56,010 nt of DNA from Cryomorphaceae bacterium (GTDB lineage Bacteria; Bacteroidota; Bacteroidia; Flavobacteriales_D; Cryomorphaceae), in contig PXBH01000151.1 in assembly GCA_003565555.1 (NCBI GenBank), positions 1 through 56,010 on the forward strand. The letters run 5' to 3'. A program made the position numbers and the translations under genes. The notes under the pieces are model-generated. The model was given only the letters and a program-made list of their open reading frames with translations. It searched no databases and was not told the origin of the DNA. Below are positions 8,702 through 17,433 of this stretch, one piece after another (positions within the stretch are counted from its first letter, which is position 1; each line of letters starts with the position of its first letter).

Positions 8702-9840
8702 AAGAAAACGACAAAGAGAAAAATGCCGACCCCGGATCAGACTCAACCCGAACGCCTGCCGATAGTGCCGAGGCAAAACCGACCCGCCCCCTTACTCCGT
8801 GTGTGCCCGAAAAAACCGAAGCCCCCGCGGGAGCGGAAGGTTCCGCGGGGGACATGTCCTCCGAAGAACCGGGGCCTGACGGGATCACCAATGAGGCCGA
8901 GGAAGTTCGGAAGGCCATAGAAGCGGTGAAAGATGAAGTGGGCAAGGTGATCATCGGGCAGCGCAAGGTGATCGACCTCATGCTGGCCGCTCTTCTCACC
9001 GACGGCCACGTACTCATGGAGGGTGTGCCCGGAATCGCAAAAACACTCACCTCGAAGCTGCTGTCAAAGTGCCTCGATATTGATTTTTCACGGATTCAGT
9101 TCACCCCCGACCTGATGCCCACAGACATTATCGGCACGAGCATCTTCGATATGAAGCGCTCGGAATTTTACTTCAAAAAAGGGCCCATCTTCAGCAATGT
9201 GGTGCTGATCGATGAGATCAACCGGGCACCGGCCAAAACCCAAGCGGCACTCATGGAAGTCATGGAAGAGCAGCAAGTGACCACGGACGGGATCACCTAC
9301 CCCATGAAAGCTCCGTTCTTCGTGGTGGCCACCCAGAACCCGGTAGAACAGGAAGGCACCTACAAGCTGCCCGAAGCTCAGCTCGACAGGTTCATGTACA
9401 AACTCGAAATCGACTACCCCTCAGCCGCCGAGGAAGAAGAAATGCTGGATAGGTTCAAGGAAGACTTTTACGGGAAGAGCGAGCAGACGGTGAGGCCGGT
9501 GCTCAATTCCGAGCAGATCCTTCGGTTCAGAAAGTACACAGAAGGGGTGTACATCAAAGACGACTTGGTCAAATACATTGCGGGCATCGTGGCCTTGACG
9601 CGCAACAACAGTGACCTCTACCTCGGCGCGTCTCCGCGCGCGTCGCTGAGCATCTTGAAGTCTGCCAAGGCCCTGGCCCTGATGTCGGGCAGAATTTACG
9701 TGACCCCCGATGATGTGAAAGCCTCTGCATACCCCGTACTCAACCACCGCCTCATGCTGAGCTACGACCGCGAAATAGAAGGCGTGACGGTACGCGAAAT
9801 CATCGAAGGTCTCCTCAAGAAAATTGAAATCCCGCGATGA
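8692..9840 (+). CDS. MoxR family AAA+ ATPase
   Basis: MoxR ATPases act as chaperones in assembly of membrane or metal-dependent complexes with DUF58 and vWA partners. The 382-residue protein has Walker A GVPGIAKT (111-118), Walker B VLIDE (171-175) followed by INRAPAKTQAALMEVMEE, and sensor sequence ATQNPVEQEGTY. The lid domain follows. The first 60-65 residues are an acidic, Pro/Ser/Glu-rich extension with no predicted fold, longer than usual; ATG at 8692 is kept because it overlaps the preceding stop by ten bases. The last four bases overlap the DUF58 start (ATGA). Confidence 0.95.
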   Translation: MSIEENDKEKNADPGSDSTRTPADSAEAKPTRPLTPCVPEKTEAPAGAEGSAGDMSSEEPGPDGITNEAEEVRKAIEAVKDEVGKVIIGQRKVIDLMLAALLTDGHVLMEGVPGIAKTLTSKLLSKCLDIDFSRIQFTPDLMPTDIIGTSIFDMKRSEFYFKKGPIFSNVVLIDEINRAPAKTQAALMEVMEEQQVTTDGITYPMKAPFFVVATQNPVEQEGTYKLPEAQLDRFMYKLEIDYPSAAEEEEMLDRFKEDFYGKSEQTVRPVLNSEQILRFRKYTEGVYIKDDLVKYIAGIVALTRNNSDLYLGASPRASLSILKSAKALALMSGRIYVTPDDVKASAYPVLNHRLMLSYDREIEGVTVREIIEGLLKKIEIPR

Positions 9841-11171
9841 TTCGCCGTCTGCTCGGTACTTTTTTTCTTACCCCGCTATTCTTCACCACAGGAGTATCTG
9901 CGGTTTTTCTCTGCGCGTTCGGGTTTACCTTTCCCCCCTTGTTTTTTGCGGGGCAAGCAGTCATCCTGTTGCTGATCGGGTTCACCGCCGCGGATGCCGC
10001 GCTGATCTATGGCAGGGGTGTTCGGTTTTCCGCAAAACGCGTCATTCCCAAAATCCTCGGCATTGGTGACCTCACGGAGATCGAAATTGTCTTGGACTAT
10101 ACGGGCAACTTTCCCGTGCGCATCGAAGTCATCGACGAGCTTCCCGCACAGCTTCAGAAGCGCGATTTCAGTCTGCAGCACCTCGCAGAGCCGGGGCGGC
10201 ATGTTTTGAAATACACCGTAAAGCCCGTAAACCGAGGCGCATATGCATTCGGTCTCACACGCATTTATGCGGAGGGCCCGCTCCGCTTCGTAAGGCGCGG
10301 AATTTATGCGCAGACGGCATGTGAAGTCCCTGTATACCCCAGCATCCGCCTGATGCGCGAAACAGAGACGGCCGCATTTGACCGCATATCCGCCCGCTCC
10401 GGGAGCAAAAGACTCAACCGAATCGGGCAGAGCTATGAATTCGAGCAGATCACCCCATTCGTGGAAGGGGATGATTTCCGAAATATCAACTGGAAGGCCA
10501 CGGGTAAAACCCGGGAGCTCATGGTGAATCAGTTTCGCGACGAGCGGAGCCAGAATATGTATTGCGTGATCAGCAAGGGACGCTCCATGCGGCTTACTTT
10601 CGACGGGCTTTCACTGCTCGACTACGCCATCAATGCCACGCTCGCACTGAGCAATGTGGCTTTAAAAAAGTACGACAAGGCCGGTTTAATTACCTTTTCG
10701 GATAAGATAGGAACCGCCCTGCGCGCCGAAAACCGCAGAGGGCAATTGCGCAAAATCCTGGAGTCGCTCTACGCGGAAACGGAACGCGACAGGGAGCCCG
10801 ACTACGAACTGCTTTACAGATCACTGGACCGCCTTGCCAAGAACAGAAGCTTGGTGGTTCTCTTCACCCGGTTTGAAACAGTCCAATCTGCGGAGCGCGC
10901 CCTGCCGATTCTTCTGAAAATCCGAAAAAAACATCCGCTTATGGTGGTTCTTTTCAAAGATGAAATGCCCGAACAAGCCGCGAATGCCGTAAAAAATACA
11001 GCGGATGACATCTACCTCCGCACCCTTGCCGAGAAATATGTACACGAGCGGACGGAAATCATCAAGCGCCTTCGCAGCAGAGGCATACACGCCCTGAGCA
11101 GCACGCCTGACAGCCTTTCGGTGACCACCATAAACAAATACCTCGAGCTGAAAGCCCGAGGTATGATTTAA
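9837..11171 (+). CDS. DUF58 domain protein
   Basis: DUF58 proteins are the usual partner of MoxR ATPases and carry a degenerate von Willebrand A-like fold. This 444-residue protein begins with two hydrophobic helices (about 5-60), then a beta-rich part, then the diagnostic block SYEFEQITPFVEGDDFRNIN followed by WKATGKT near residues 200-220. The C-terminal vWA-like part is intact. It ends the operon. A perfect 8-base hairpin (ATACCTCG/CGAGGTAT at 11138-11164) spans the stop codon and may help end transcription between the convergent operons. Confidence 0.93.
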   Translation: MIRRLLGTFFLTPLFFTTGVSAVFLCAFGFTFPPLFFAGQAVILLLIGFTAADAALIYGRGVRFSAKRVIPKILGIGDLTEIEIVLDYTGNFPVRIEVIDELPAQLQKRDFSLQHLAEPGRHVLKYTVKPVNRGAYAFGLTRIYAEGPLRFVRRGIYAQTACEVPVYPSIRLMRETETAAFDRISARSGSKRLNRIGQSYEFEQITPFVEGDDFRNINWKATGKTRELMVNQFRDERSQNMYCVISKGRSMRLTFDGLSLLDYAINATLALSNVALKKYDKAGLITFSDKIGTALRAENRRGQLRKILESLYAETERDREPDYELLYRSLDRLAKNRSLVVLFTRFETVQSAERALPILLKIRKKHPLMVVLFKDEMPEQAANAVKNTADDIYLRTLAEKYVHERTEIIKRLRSRGIHALSSTPDSLSVTTINKYLELKARGMI

Positions 11172-11201
11172 AGGGGTTGAGAATTCGGTGCGGGCAAAGA
11201 A

Positions 11202-12749
11202 TCAGCCGTCGGCGGGTTCTCCTTTGGCATTGAGAAATGAAAACTGCAGGTAGGGCAAGTCTTCATCTCCCACCACCCGCAGCGAAATCCCGTACTTCAT
11301 GGCCAGTTTCATACGCTGAGAGATGAGTCCGTTCTTGTAATACGCCGCAATAAAAGGATGCACCTTGAGGGTCAGTTTCTTTTCTTTGTTTTCCTCTACG
11401 ATGTACCTCAGATTGTTCTCGATCCGGTCGGTAATAAGTATGGTAGCTTCTACCTTACCGGTACCGTTGCAGCAGGGGCAATCCTCCTCAGTCGTAATAT
11501 CGGTTACCTCGCGCACGCGCTGTCTGGTCACCTCCACCACACCGAACTTACTTGGGGGAAGCACATTGTGTTTTGCCTTGTCATCCTTCATGCACTCTTT
11601 GAGCTTTTCATAGAGCTGGCGCTGGTGGGCGCGTGTGTGCATGTCGATGAAGTCAATGGCGATAATTCCTCCCATATCGCGCAGCCTGAGCACGCGGGCA
11701 ATTTCTTCGGCACATTCGAGGTTGGTCTCCAGAGCATTCTGGGCCTGACCGCGATCGCCGCCTTTTCGGCTGCCGCTGTTCACGTCAATCACGTGCATGG
11801 CTTCGGTATGCTCGATGATGAGGTAGGCTCCGCTTTTGAGGTTGACCTGCTTCCCGAAGGCCGATTTGATTTGGCGGTTTACCCCGAGTTTATCGAAGAG
11901 GTCTTCGCCGTGTCGCACGCGCACGATTTTCTCGTGGTTGGGTGCTACTTTTCGGAGGAAGGTTTTCACCTCTTCACCCAGGTCATTGTCATTCACGTGT
12001 ATGTTGGTAAAGTTCGCACTCAACAGGTCTCTCAAGACCGATGAGGTAGTGTTGATCTCCCCGAGCACTCTTTTGGGAGGCGAAGCGGTCTTCAGGTTTT
12101 CGTGCAGTTTATTCCATCGATCTACGAGATTTCGCAGATCAGAATCGAGTTCTGCCACCTTTTTGTTTTCGGCAACAGTGCGCACGATCACACCGAATCG
12201 TTTCGGCTTAATGCTCTGAATGAGACGTTTTAGACGGGTTCGCTCTTCGCTGTTTTTGATGCGCTGAGAGAGCGAAATTTTGTCACCGAAGGGGACCAAT
12301 ACCATGTATCGTCCGGCGAGGGTGACTTCTGATGTAAGCCGCGGGCCTTTGGAAGAGATGGGTTCTTTGGCTACCTGCACCAATATGTGCTGGCTTCCTG
12401 AAACCACATCATTGATTTTGCCGTTCTTATCAATATCCTCTTCTACCTTAAAATCAGTTAGATCGGGAGTATTTTGTTTGCCCTGAAGTGTTCGCTTCAC
12501 ATACTTGTTGAGCGAACGGTACTGGGGACCGAGGTCGAGGTAATGCAGGAAGGCGTCTTTTTCATAGCCGACATCAACAAATGCGGCGTTAAGTCCCGGG
12601 ATCACCCGGTGTACTTTTCCGAGGTAAATGTCACCTACAGTAAAGTCTTGCCCTCCTTTCTCCTTGTGGAGTTCTGTGAGTACCTTATCCTTTAATAAAG
12701 CAATATCAACTTCGCTGCCCTTGGCGTTGACTACAAGCTCAAGATTCAC
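11202..12749 (-). CDS. rng: Ribonuclease E/G family endoribonuclease
   Basis: This enzyme cuts single-stranded RNA in rRNA processing and mRNA decay. The 515 residues match RNase G in length rather than RNase E with its scaffold tail. Visible features are an N-terminal S1-like region (GDIYLGKVHRVIPGLNAAFVDVG), the catalytic aspartates in HVIDVNSGS and GGIIAIDFIDM, and the zinc-link motif CPCC within EEDCPCCNGTG. An insertion around residues 95-110 enlarges the S1 part. It is the last gene after HU, a TPR protein and a tiny basic protein, and is preceded by two hairpins at 12782-12831. Confidence 0.95.
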   Translation of the reverse strand: MNLELVVNAKGSEVDIALLKDKVLTELHKEKGGQDFTVGDIYLGKVHRVIPGLNAAFVDVGYEKDAFLHYLDLGPQYRSLNKYVKRTLQGKQNTPDLTDFKVEEDIDKNGKINDVVSGSQHILVQVAKEPISSKGPRLTSEVTLAGRYMVLVPFGDKISLSQRIKNSEERTRLKRLIQSIKPKRFGVIVRTVAENKKVAELDSDLRNLVDRWNKLHENLKTASPPKRVLGEINTTSSVLRDLLSANFTNIHVNDNDLGEEVKTFLRKVAPNHEKIVRVRHGEDLFDKLGVNRQIKSAFGKQVNLKSGAYLIIEHTEAMHVIDVNSGSRKGGDRGQAQNALETNLECAEEIARVLRLRDMGGIIAIDFIDMHTRAHQRQLYEKLKECMKDDKAKHNVLPPSKFGVVEVTRQRVREVTDITTEEDCPCCNGTGKVEATILITDRIENNLRYIVEENKEKKLTLKVHPFIAAYYKNGLISQRMKLAMKYGISLRVVGDEDLPYLQFSFLNAKGEPADG

Positions 12750-12781
12750 GAAAGTATGCGTTAAGTAAATAAATCACAAAA

Positions 12782-12831
12782 GCAACCTACTGTATGCGGT
12801 TGCCTTGTCGAGAATTCCGACGGCTGTCGGA
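12782..12831 (-). promoter_or_regulatory. Tandem hairpins in the leader of the RNase gene
   Basis: Two inverted repeats lie between the small basic gene and the RNase E/G start. The promoter-proximal one has arms TCCGAC/GTCGGA around four bases (12816-12831). The second has arms GCAACC/GGTTGC around ten bases (12782-12803) and is followed on the minus strand by a T-rich run. They could form a weak terminator or attenuator, or a leader structure acted on by the RNase itself, as known for E. coli rne. Confidence 0.5.
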
Positions 12832-12852
12832 GTCAAAAAGATCACCCTCGGG

Positions 12853-12945
12853 TTACTTCTTCTTCTTGTGACGGTTTTTACGAAGACGCTTTTTGCGTTT
12901 GTGCGTAGCCATCTTATGGCGTTTGCGCTTTTTACCGCTTGGCAT
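12853..12945 (-). CDS. 30-residue basic protein, AURKAIP1/COX24-like, probable ribosomal protein
   Basis: The frame encodes 30 residues beginning MPSGKKRKRHKMATHKRKKR and ending in a lysine run, with over half basic residues. Bacteroidota genomes carry this very short protein, usually labelled AURKAIP1/COX24 domain protein. The family is related to mitochondrial mS38 and mycobacterial bS22, which bind the small ribosomal subunit, so a structural ribosomal role is inferred. It begins 11 bases after the TPR gene's stop and precedes the RNase gene, within the HU operon. Automated callers easily miss it because of its length. Confidence 0.85.
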   Translation of the reverse strand: MPSGKKRKRHKMATHKRKKRLRKNRHKKKK

Positions 12946-12956
12946 AATGCGTTGTT

Positions 12957-13454
12957 TTAATGCGTTAATAATTCTTTTTCCAACTGATCAATCATGCGGT
13001 TTACTCCGTTGATCACAACTGTATCAGTCTCGAGTGTCAAATATTTTCGGAGCAGCTTTACTGCTTCTTTATCTTTTCCGAGGGCCACTTTGGTCTGTGC
13101 GAGCCAGAAGTATGCTTCGGGGTATTTCTTTCCCTGATCGAGGTCCGTAACTTTTCCGAATCTGAATTCGGCGTTCTCAATTTGGCGCGAAGTTACGGAA
13201 AATTGCGCCAGATGCCAATGTGCATCGACTTGATTGGAATCTTCTTCCAAAATTTCTCGGAGGAGCATGATCCCCTCCATGGGATTTTCGCCGTTTTGGA
13301 CCATTCCTACGGCGCGCATGAGCTTCAAGTCAGTCGGGTCGGCATCCGAGATCAATCTTTTGTCCGCGGGTAGCCGCGGAGCGGATGCCAACCCGACTGC
13401 TATCAGCAGTCCCGCACCGATCAAAATCAGTTGTGATTTGTTAGGTCGGGGCAT
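12957..13454 (-). CDS. TPR-containing membrane-anchored protein
   Basis: The 165-residue protein starts with a basic N-terminus and a hydrophobic helix (SQLILIGAGLLIAVGLASA, residues 7-25) that may be a signal anchor. The rest shows tetratricopeptide-like helices: ENPMEGIMLLREILEEDSNQ, ahead of VDAHWHLAQFSV, then YPEAYFWLAQTKVALGKDKE. No catalytic motif is seen. It lies six bases after the HU gene and just before the 30-residue basic gene. TPR proteins in this position are common in Flavobacteriales; their partner is unknown. Confidence 0.75.
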   Translation of the reverse strand: MPRPNKSQLILIGAGLLIAVGLASAPRLPADKRLISDADPTDLKLMRAVGMVQNGENPMEGIMLLREILEEDSNQVDAHWHLAQFSVTSRQIENAEFRFGKVTDLDQGKKYPEAYFWLAQTKVALGKDKEAVKLLRKYLTLETDTVVINGVNRMIDQLEKELLTH

Positions 13455-13460
13455 GGGTTA

Positions 13461-13754
13461 TTACTTCTTCACCTTTACATTCTTCTTCACTTTCTCCACG
13501 AAAGATTTAGAAGGCTTGAAGGCGGGAATGTTGTGTGCAGGAATAACGATGGGTTCTTTCGCTGAAATGTTACGTCCGATTTTCTCGGCGCGCTCTTTCA
13601 CGATAAAACTTCCGAATCCGCGCAGGTAAACATTTTCACCTGAGGTGAGGGCTTTCTTCACTGAAGTCATGAAGGCCTCAACGGTGGTTTGCACTGCTAC
13701 TTTTTCGATTCCTGTTTGTTCTGAAATTTCAGAAACAACGTCTGCTTTTGTCAT
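13461..13754 (-). CDS. HU/IHF family DNA-binding protein
   Basis: A 97-residue nucleoid-associated protein that bends DNA. It contains the family core: MTKADVVSEISEQTGIEKVA at the N-terminus and YLRGFGSFIVKERAEKIGRN, followed by the beta-arm segment with the proline of ISAKEPIVIPAHNIPAFKPS. It ends in a lysine-rich tail. It is the first gene of the HU-TPR-basic protein-RNase operon and has a clear promoter at 13805-13835. HU and IHF subunits cannot be separated by eye, so no gene symbol is given. Confidence 0.93.
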   Translation of the reverse strand: MTKADVVSEISEQTGIEKVAVQTTVEAFMTSVKKALTSGENVYLRGFGSFIVKERAEKIGRNISAKEPIVIPAHNIPAFKPSKSFVEKVKKNVKVKK

Positions 13755-13804
13755 AGTTTAAAAAACTTAGGCGTGATTATTAAAAAACTGAGAATTGACG
13801 GGCG

Positions 13805-13835
13805 CAAAGATACTTGATAAAGTGTATGTTCAAAA
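13805..13835 (-). promoter_or_regulatory. Promoter of the HU operon
   Basis: On the minus strand TTTTG (13831-13835) is followed after 18 bases by TATCTTTG (13805-13812), an excellent match to the Bacteroidota vegetative consensus TTTG-N19-TAnnTTTG. It lies about 50 bases before the HU start, in the divergent gap shared with mutY. Confidence 0.85.
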
Positions 13836-13888
13836 GGCATTTTCGGCGAATGCCCGTTTTTAACCCATGAGACCTAACACATTAGCCC

Positions 13889-14941
13889 ATGAATATTTCT
13901 GACGCACTGATATATTGGTACATAAACCACAAAAGAGACCTGCCTTGGAGGGAGTCGAACGACCCCTATCACATTTGGCTCTCCGAAATAATTCTCCAGC
14001 AAACCCGGGTCGAACAGGGAAAAGAATATTATTTAAGGTTCATTAACACTTATTCTACTATTGGATTCCTATCTTCCGCTTCTGAAGATGATGTACTCAA
14101 AATGTGGCAGGGATTGGGGTACTATTCACGTGCCCGAAACCTTCACTATACAGCTAAATACATCACCCGAGAACTGGGAGGCAAGTTTCCCGACACCTAC
14201 GCCGCATTATTGGATCTCAAAGGCGTGGGGCCTTATACTGCCGCCGCCATTGCCTCCATCGCATACGGGCTCCCCCACGCGGTGGTAGACGGCAACGTGA
14301 TGCGGGTGCTGGCAAGGCTTTTCGACGTTTCCGAGCCCGTCAACAGCACGGAGGGTGCAAAAATCATCAAAAATCTTGCGGACGAGATTTTGGATCCCGC
14401 ACGGGCAGGCGACCACAACCAAGCCGTCATGGAGTTGGGTGCCGTAATCTGCACCCCTCGCTCACCGAAATGCTCCGAATGTCCCGTGGCCGCCAAGTGC
14501 TTGGCGAAAGCCCGCAACACGATCGAAGAGCGTCCCGTGAAGCTGAAAAAGCAAAAAGCAAAGTTGCGTTACATCCACTACGCCGTTTTGGATTACGGGG
14601 GAGGGCTCGTATTCCGACAGCGCACCGAAGAGGATATATGGAAGGGGCTTCACGATTTTGAATCGGAGGAAGGCAGCGCCGAAATATCTCCTGTAAAATG
14701 GGCAAAACAGCTCGAAAATACTTTTCCCGGAATGCGCATCACCGCGCTGCCGAGCGCTCCCGAATTCGAAGCCGTACATCTGCTCACCCACCGCCGCATC
14801 GAAGCAAAATTCTGGCGGTTCGGCGTGAGCGGGATCACACCGAATAAATCGCCCTATAAGTCCGTATCAAAGAAAGATATCGAGAGAATAGCGGTGCCGC
14901 GGCTCGTTCATAAGTATTTGGAGAAGTCGAAATGGCTTTGA
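13889..14941 (+). CDS. mutY: A/G-specific adenine glycosylase
   Basis: MutY removes adenine mispaired with 8-oxoguanine. The 350-residue protein shows the catalytic glutamate in SEIILQQTRV (E33), the helix-hairpin-helix LKGVGPYTAAAIASIA (from 110), the catalytic aspartate in VVDGNVMRV (D134) and four cysteines spaced C-x6-C-x2-C-x5-C (188, 195, 198, 204) for a 4Fe-4S cluster. A Nudix-like C-terminal domain follows and recognises oxoguanine in the family. It is divergent from HU and followed by ssb, a conserved order in Bacteroidota. Confidence 0.96.
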   Translation: MNISDALIYWYINHKRDLPWRESNDPYHIWLSEIILQQTRVEQGKEYYLRFINTYSTIGFLSSASEDDVLKMWQGLGYYSRARNLHYTAKYITRELGGKFPDTYAALLDLKGVGPYTAAAIASIAYGLPHAVVDGNVMRVLARLFDVSEPVNSTEGAKIIKNLADEILDPARAGDHNQAVMELGAVICTPRSPKCSECPVAAKCLAKARNTIEERPVKLKKQKAKLRYIHYAVLDYGGGLVFRQRTEEDIWKGLHDFESEEGSAEISPVKWAKQLENTFPGMRITALPSAPEFEAVHLLTHRRIEAKFWRFGVSGITPNKSPYKSVSKKDIERIAVPRLVHKYLEKSKWL

Positions 14942-14950
14942 CTAAGTTTT

Positions 14951-14958
14951 TATCTTTG
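14951..14958 (+). promoter_or_regulatory. Candidate -7 element of ssb
   Basis: TATCTTTG matches TAnnTTTG and ends 37 bases before the ssb ATG, but no TTTG element stands at the usual distance upstream, so the promoter is probable rather than certain. Confidence 0.5.
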
Positions 14959-14995
14959 TATCACATTTGTTTTCTTTACCAAAACCGATCGGATT

Positions 14996-15454
14996 ATGGC
15001 TGGCGTAAATAAAGTGATTATCGTGGGTAACTTGGGGATCGATCCCGAAGTGAGAACCTTGGAAAACGGCGCAAAACTGGCGCGCCTGCGGATCGCCACG
15101 AGCGAGACCTATATGTCAAAAGACGGACAACGGGTGGAACAAACGGAATGGCACAATGTAGTACTTTGGCGCGGACTGGCAGACATTGCCGAGCGCTACC
15201 TCGCCAAAGGAAAACAGGCTTACATCGAGGGGAAGTTAAAAACCCGTTCCTGGAAAGATCAGGAAGGCAATGATCGGTACGTGACAGAAATTGTTGCGGA
15301 CAACCTGCAGCTCCTCGGCAGGCCGGGCACAGGAGAAAGCCGCGAAAGCAGCGGCCAAAAGCCCGGCGGTGTATCCGAGCCCGTGGGCAGCACCGCACAA
15401 CCTCGGGCAAATGCGGGCGGCGGAAGCAAAGACGAAGATGATCTTCCGTTCTGA
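14996..15454 (+). CDS. ssb: Single-stranded DNA-binding protein
   Basis: The 152-residue SSB protects single-stranded DNA in replication and repair. Its N-terminal OB fold is clear: NKVIIVGNLGIDPEVRTLEN and the WHNVVLWRGLADIAERYLAK segment, followed by the YIEGKLKTRSW strand. The C-terminal third is Gly/Ser/Pro-rich and disordered, ending in the acidic tip DEDDLPF that binds partner proteins. The gene lies between mutY and gldE, as in many flavobacteria. Confidence 0.97.
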   Translation: MAGVNKVIIVGNLGIDPEVRTLENGAKLARLRIATSETYMSKDGQRVEQTEWHNVVLWRGLADIAERYLAKGKQAYIEGKLKTRSWKDQEGNDRYVTEIVADNLQLLGRPGTGESRESSGQKPGGVSEPVGSTAQPRANAGGGSKDEDDLPF

Positions 15455-15486
15455 TCGGGTCGCCGCTCTAACCAATCTGCAAACAT

Positions 15487-16839
15487 TTGGAACCTCCGAG
15501 TTTACCCCATCTCCATTGCCTCCTCACCCTTTTTAACCCGCTCTCGGCAGAGGTAGCCATAGCCCTCACCGCAGAGGCAGTGCTGCTTTTCGCTTCTGCA
15601 TTGGTTTCGGGCTCGGAGGTCGCTTTTTTCAGCCTCGGACCCGCGGAAAACGACGCGCTTGAAAACGATAAAGGCGATAATTCAGACAGAATTCTTGCCC
15701 TGCAAAGTGAGCCGGAAAGGCTTTTGGCAACCATTGTTATTGCCAACAATTTCATCAACGTTGCCATCGTTATCCTCTCTTCGTACATAGTAGCAGAGAG
15801 CTTTAACTTTGAGGACAATCCCGTTTGGGTGTCCTTTGCCATCCAAATCGGCGTGGTCACTTTCCTGCTGCTCCTGCTCGGAGAAGTCATTCCGAAGGTA
15901 TACGCAACCAACCATGCACTCCGACTGGCTCAAATTATGGCCCTTCCCCTGAAGGTGCTTCAAAAAATCTTTTACCCGCTGAGCAATATTCTTATTTCGG
16001 GTACCGACTTTATCAGTAAACGCGTCAAGAAGCGCACCGCTGAATTTTCACCGGACGAACTCGAGCACGCGCTTGAACTGACCAAAGATGAACAGATCAC
16101 TCCCGACGAGGAGAAAATTCTCAAGGGAATCGCCCGCTTCGGCAATACGGATGTAAAACAAATTTTAACCCCGCGCACAGAGGTTTTGGCTTTTGAATAC
16201 AGCACGCCCTACCGCGAACTTCTGGGGGAAATGTTGGAAAACGGGTACTCCAGGGTGCCCGTTTATCGGAATTCTCTGGACAACGTGGCAGGTATTCTCT
16301 ACCTGAAAGACCTGCTGCCTCATTCGGAGGAGGAGGACCTGCTCTGGCAAAAATTGCTGCGAAAAGCCTACTTCGTTCCCGAGAATAAAAAACTGGACGA
16401 CCTCATGCAGGAATTCCAGATCAAAAAAGTGCACATGGCTATCGTGGTGGACGAGTACGGCGGCACAACGGGTATTGTCACCCTTGAAGACATCATCGAA
16501 GAAATCGTGGGCGACATCACCGATGAATACGATGACGAGGATATATTCTACTCAAAGCTAGACGACAGAAATTATGTCTTTGAGGGCAAAACCCCTTTGG
16601 TAGACCTCTATAAAATTCTGGATATTGAGGGTGTGAATTTTGAGGATGCCAAGGGCGAGTCAGACACTTTGGCGGGATTTATCCTCGAAATTTCCGGGAA
16701 GATTCCGCCCAAAAACGAAAAAGTACGGTTCGAGGATTACCTTTTTACTGTGGAAGCAGCAGACAAAAGGCGGGTAAAACGCGTGAAGATCACCCTTCCG
16801 GAGCCCGAAATTGAGGAAGAAGAGAAAAAAAAGTCGTGA
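15487..16839 (+). CDS. gldE: Gliding motility-associated protein GldE (CNNM/CBS/CorC-type membrane protein)
   Basis: The 450-residue protein has an N-terminal CNNM (DUF21) region with about four membrane helices, two CBS domains near the middle (ILTPRTEVLAFEYSTPYREL and the matching MQEFQIKKVHMAIVVDEYGG) and a C-terminal CorC/HlyC domain. GldE is linked to gliding in Flavobacterium johnsoniae, where it works with GldD. No ATG exists near the N-terminus; translation is taken from TTG at 15487, which gives LEPPSLPHL, resembling GldE N-termini in relatives. The stop overlaps the gldD start (GTGA). Confidence 0.9.
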   Translation: MEPPSLPHLHCLLTLFNPLSAEVAIALTAEAVLLFASALVSGSEVAFFSLGPAENDALENDKGDNSDRILALQSEPERLLATIVIANNFINVAIVILSSYIVAESFNFEDNPVWVSFAIQIGVVTFLLLLLGEVIPKVYATNHALRLAQIMALPLKVLQKIFYPLSNILISGTDFISKRVKKRTAEFSPDELEHALELTKDEQITPDEEKILKGIARFGNTDVKQILTPRTEVLAFEYSTPYRELLGEMLENGYSRVPVYRNSLDNVAGILYLKDLLPHSEEEDLLWQKLLRKAYFVPENKKLDDLMQEFQIKKVHMAIVVDEYGGTTGIVTLEDIIEEIVGDITDEYDDEDIFYSKLDDRNYVFEGKTPLVDLYKILDIEGVNFEDAKGESDTLAGFILEISGKIPPKNEKVRFEDYLFTVEAADKRRVKRVKITLPEPEIEEEEKKKS

Positions 16840-17411
16840 AGAAAATTATCGGTCTTATTCTGATCCCCTTGAGTCTGCTGGCAGCTTGCGGCGCTGAGGC
16901 GCCCACTCCCCTGCCCAAAGGATATTTTCGAATCGACTTGCCGGAAAGCCGTTATACGCGTAAAGCATTCGGCTGCCCCTTCAGTTTTGAAGCTTCTGAC
17001 CGAAGCAGGTTGGAATTTTTTACCGACGGAGGCCCGGGAGAGCGTTGCTGGTTTGACATGTACTACCCGGACCACCGTGCGCGCATTCACTTCACCTACA
17101 AGGATCCGGAAGATCATCTTCGCAATTTTATCGAAGAAGCCAGAGGCATGGCTTACGAGCACCACATTAAGGCCAATAAAATTGATCGGAAGGTCATTGC
17201 CGACTCCCTGAACAAGGTGTACGGCTTGGCCTATGACTTGGAAGGAAACGTCGCTTCGCACTTCCAGTTTTACCTTACGGACAGCGTCAACCACTTTGTG
17301 CGCGGATCCTTGTATTTTGAAGCCCGACCCAACCAAGATTCAATTCGGCCGGTGCTCAGGCATATCAAGGGTGATTTGATTCACTTGATCGAAACCTTCA
17401 GATGGGAGTGA
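16836..17411 (+). CDS. gldD: Gliding motility lipoprotein GldD
   Basis: The 191-residue protein starts with GTG, overlapping gldE by four bases. The signal peptide KKIIGLILIPLSLLAACGAE ends with a lipobox cysteine at residue 18, so an envelope lipoprotein is expected. The GldD hallmarks are the PKGYFRIDLPE segment, CWFDMYYPDHRARIHFTYK, and the C-terminal SVNHFVRGSLYFEARPNQDS. GldD is needed for gliding and chitin use in F. johnsoniae, in concert with GldE; its biochemical role is not known. Confidence 0.93.
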   Translation: MKKIIGLILIPLSLLAACGAEAPTPLPKGYFRIDLPESRYTRKAFGCPFSFEASDRSRLEFFTDGGPGERCWFDMYYPDHRARIHFTYKDPEDHLRNFIEEARGMAYEHHIKANKIDRKVIADSLNKVYGLAYDLEGNVASHFQFYLTDSVNHFVRGSLYFEARPNQDSIRPVLRHIKGDLIHLIETFRWE

Positions 17412-17433
17412 TAAAAAGCCGAATATTTCAATA

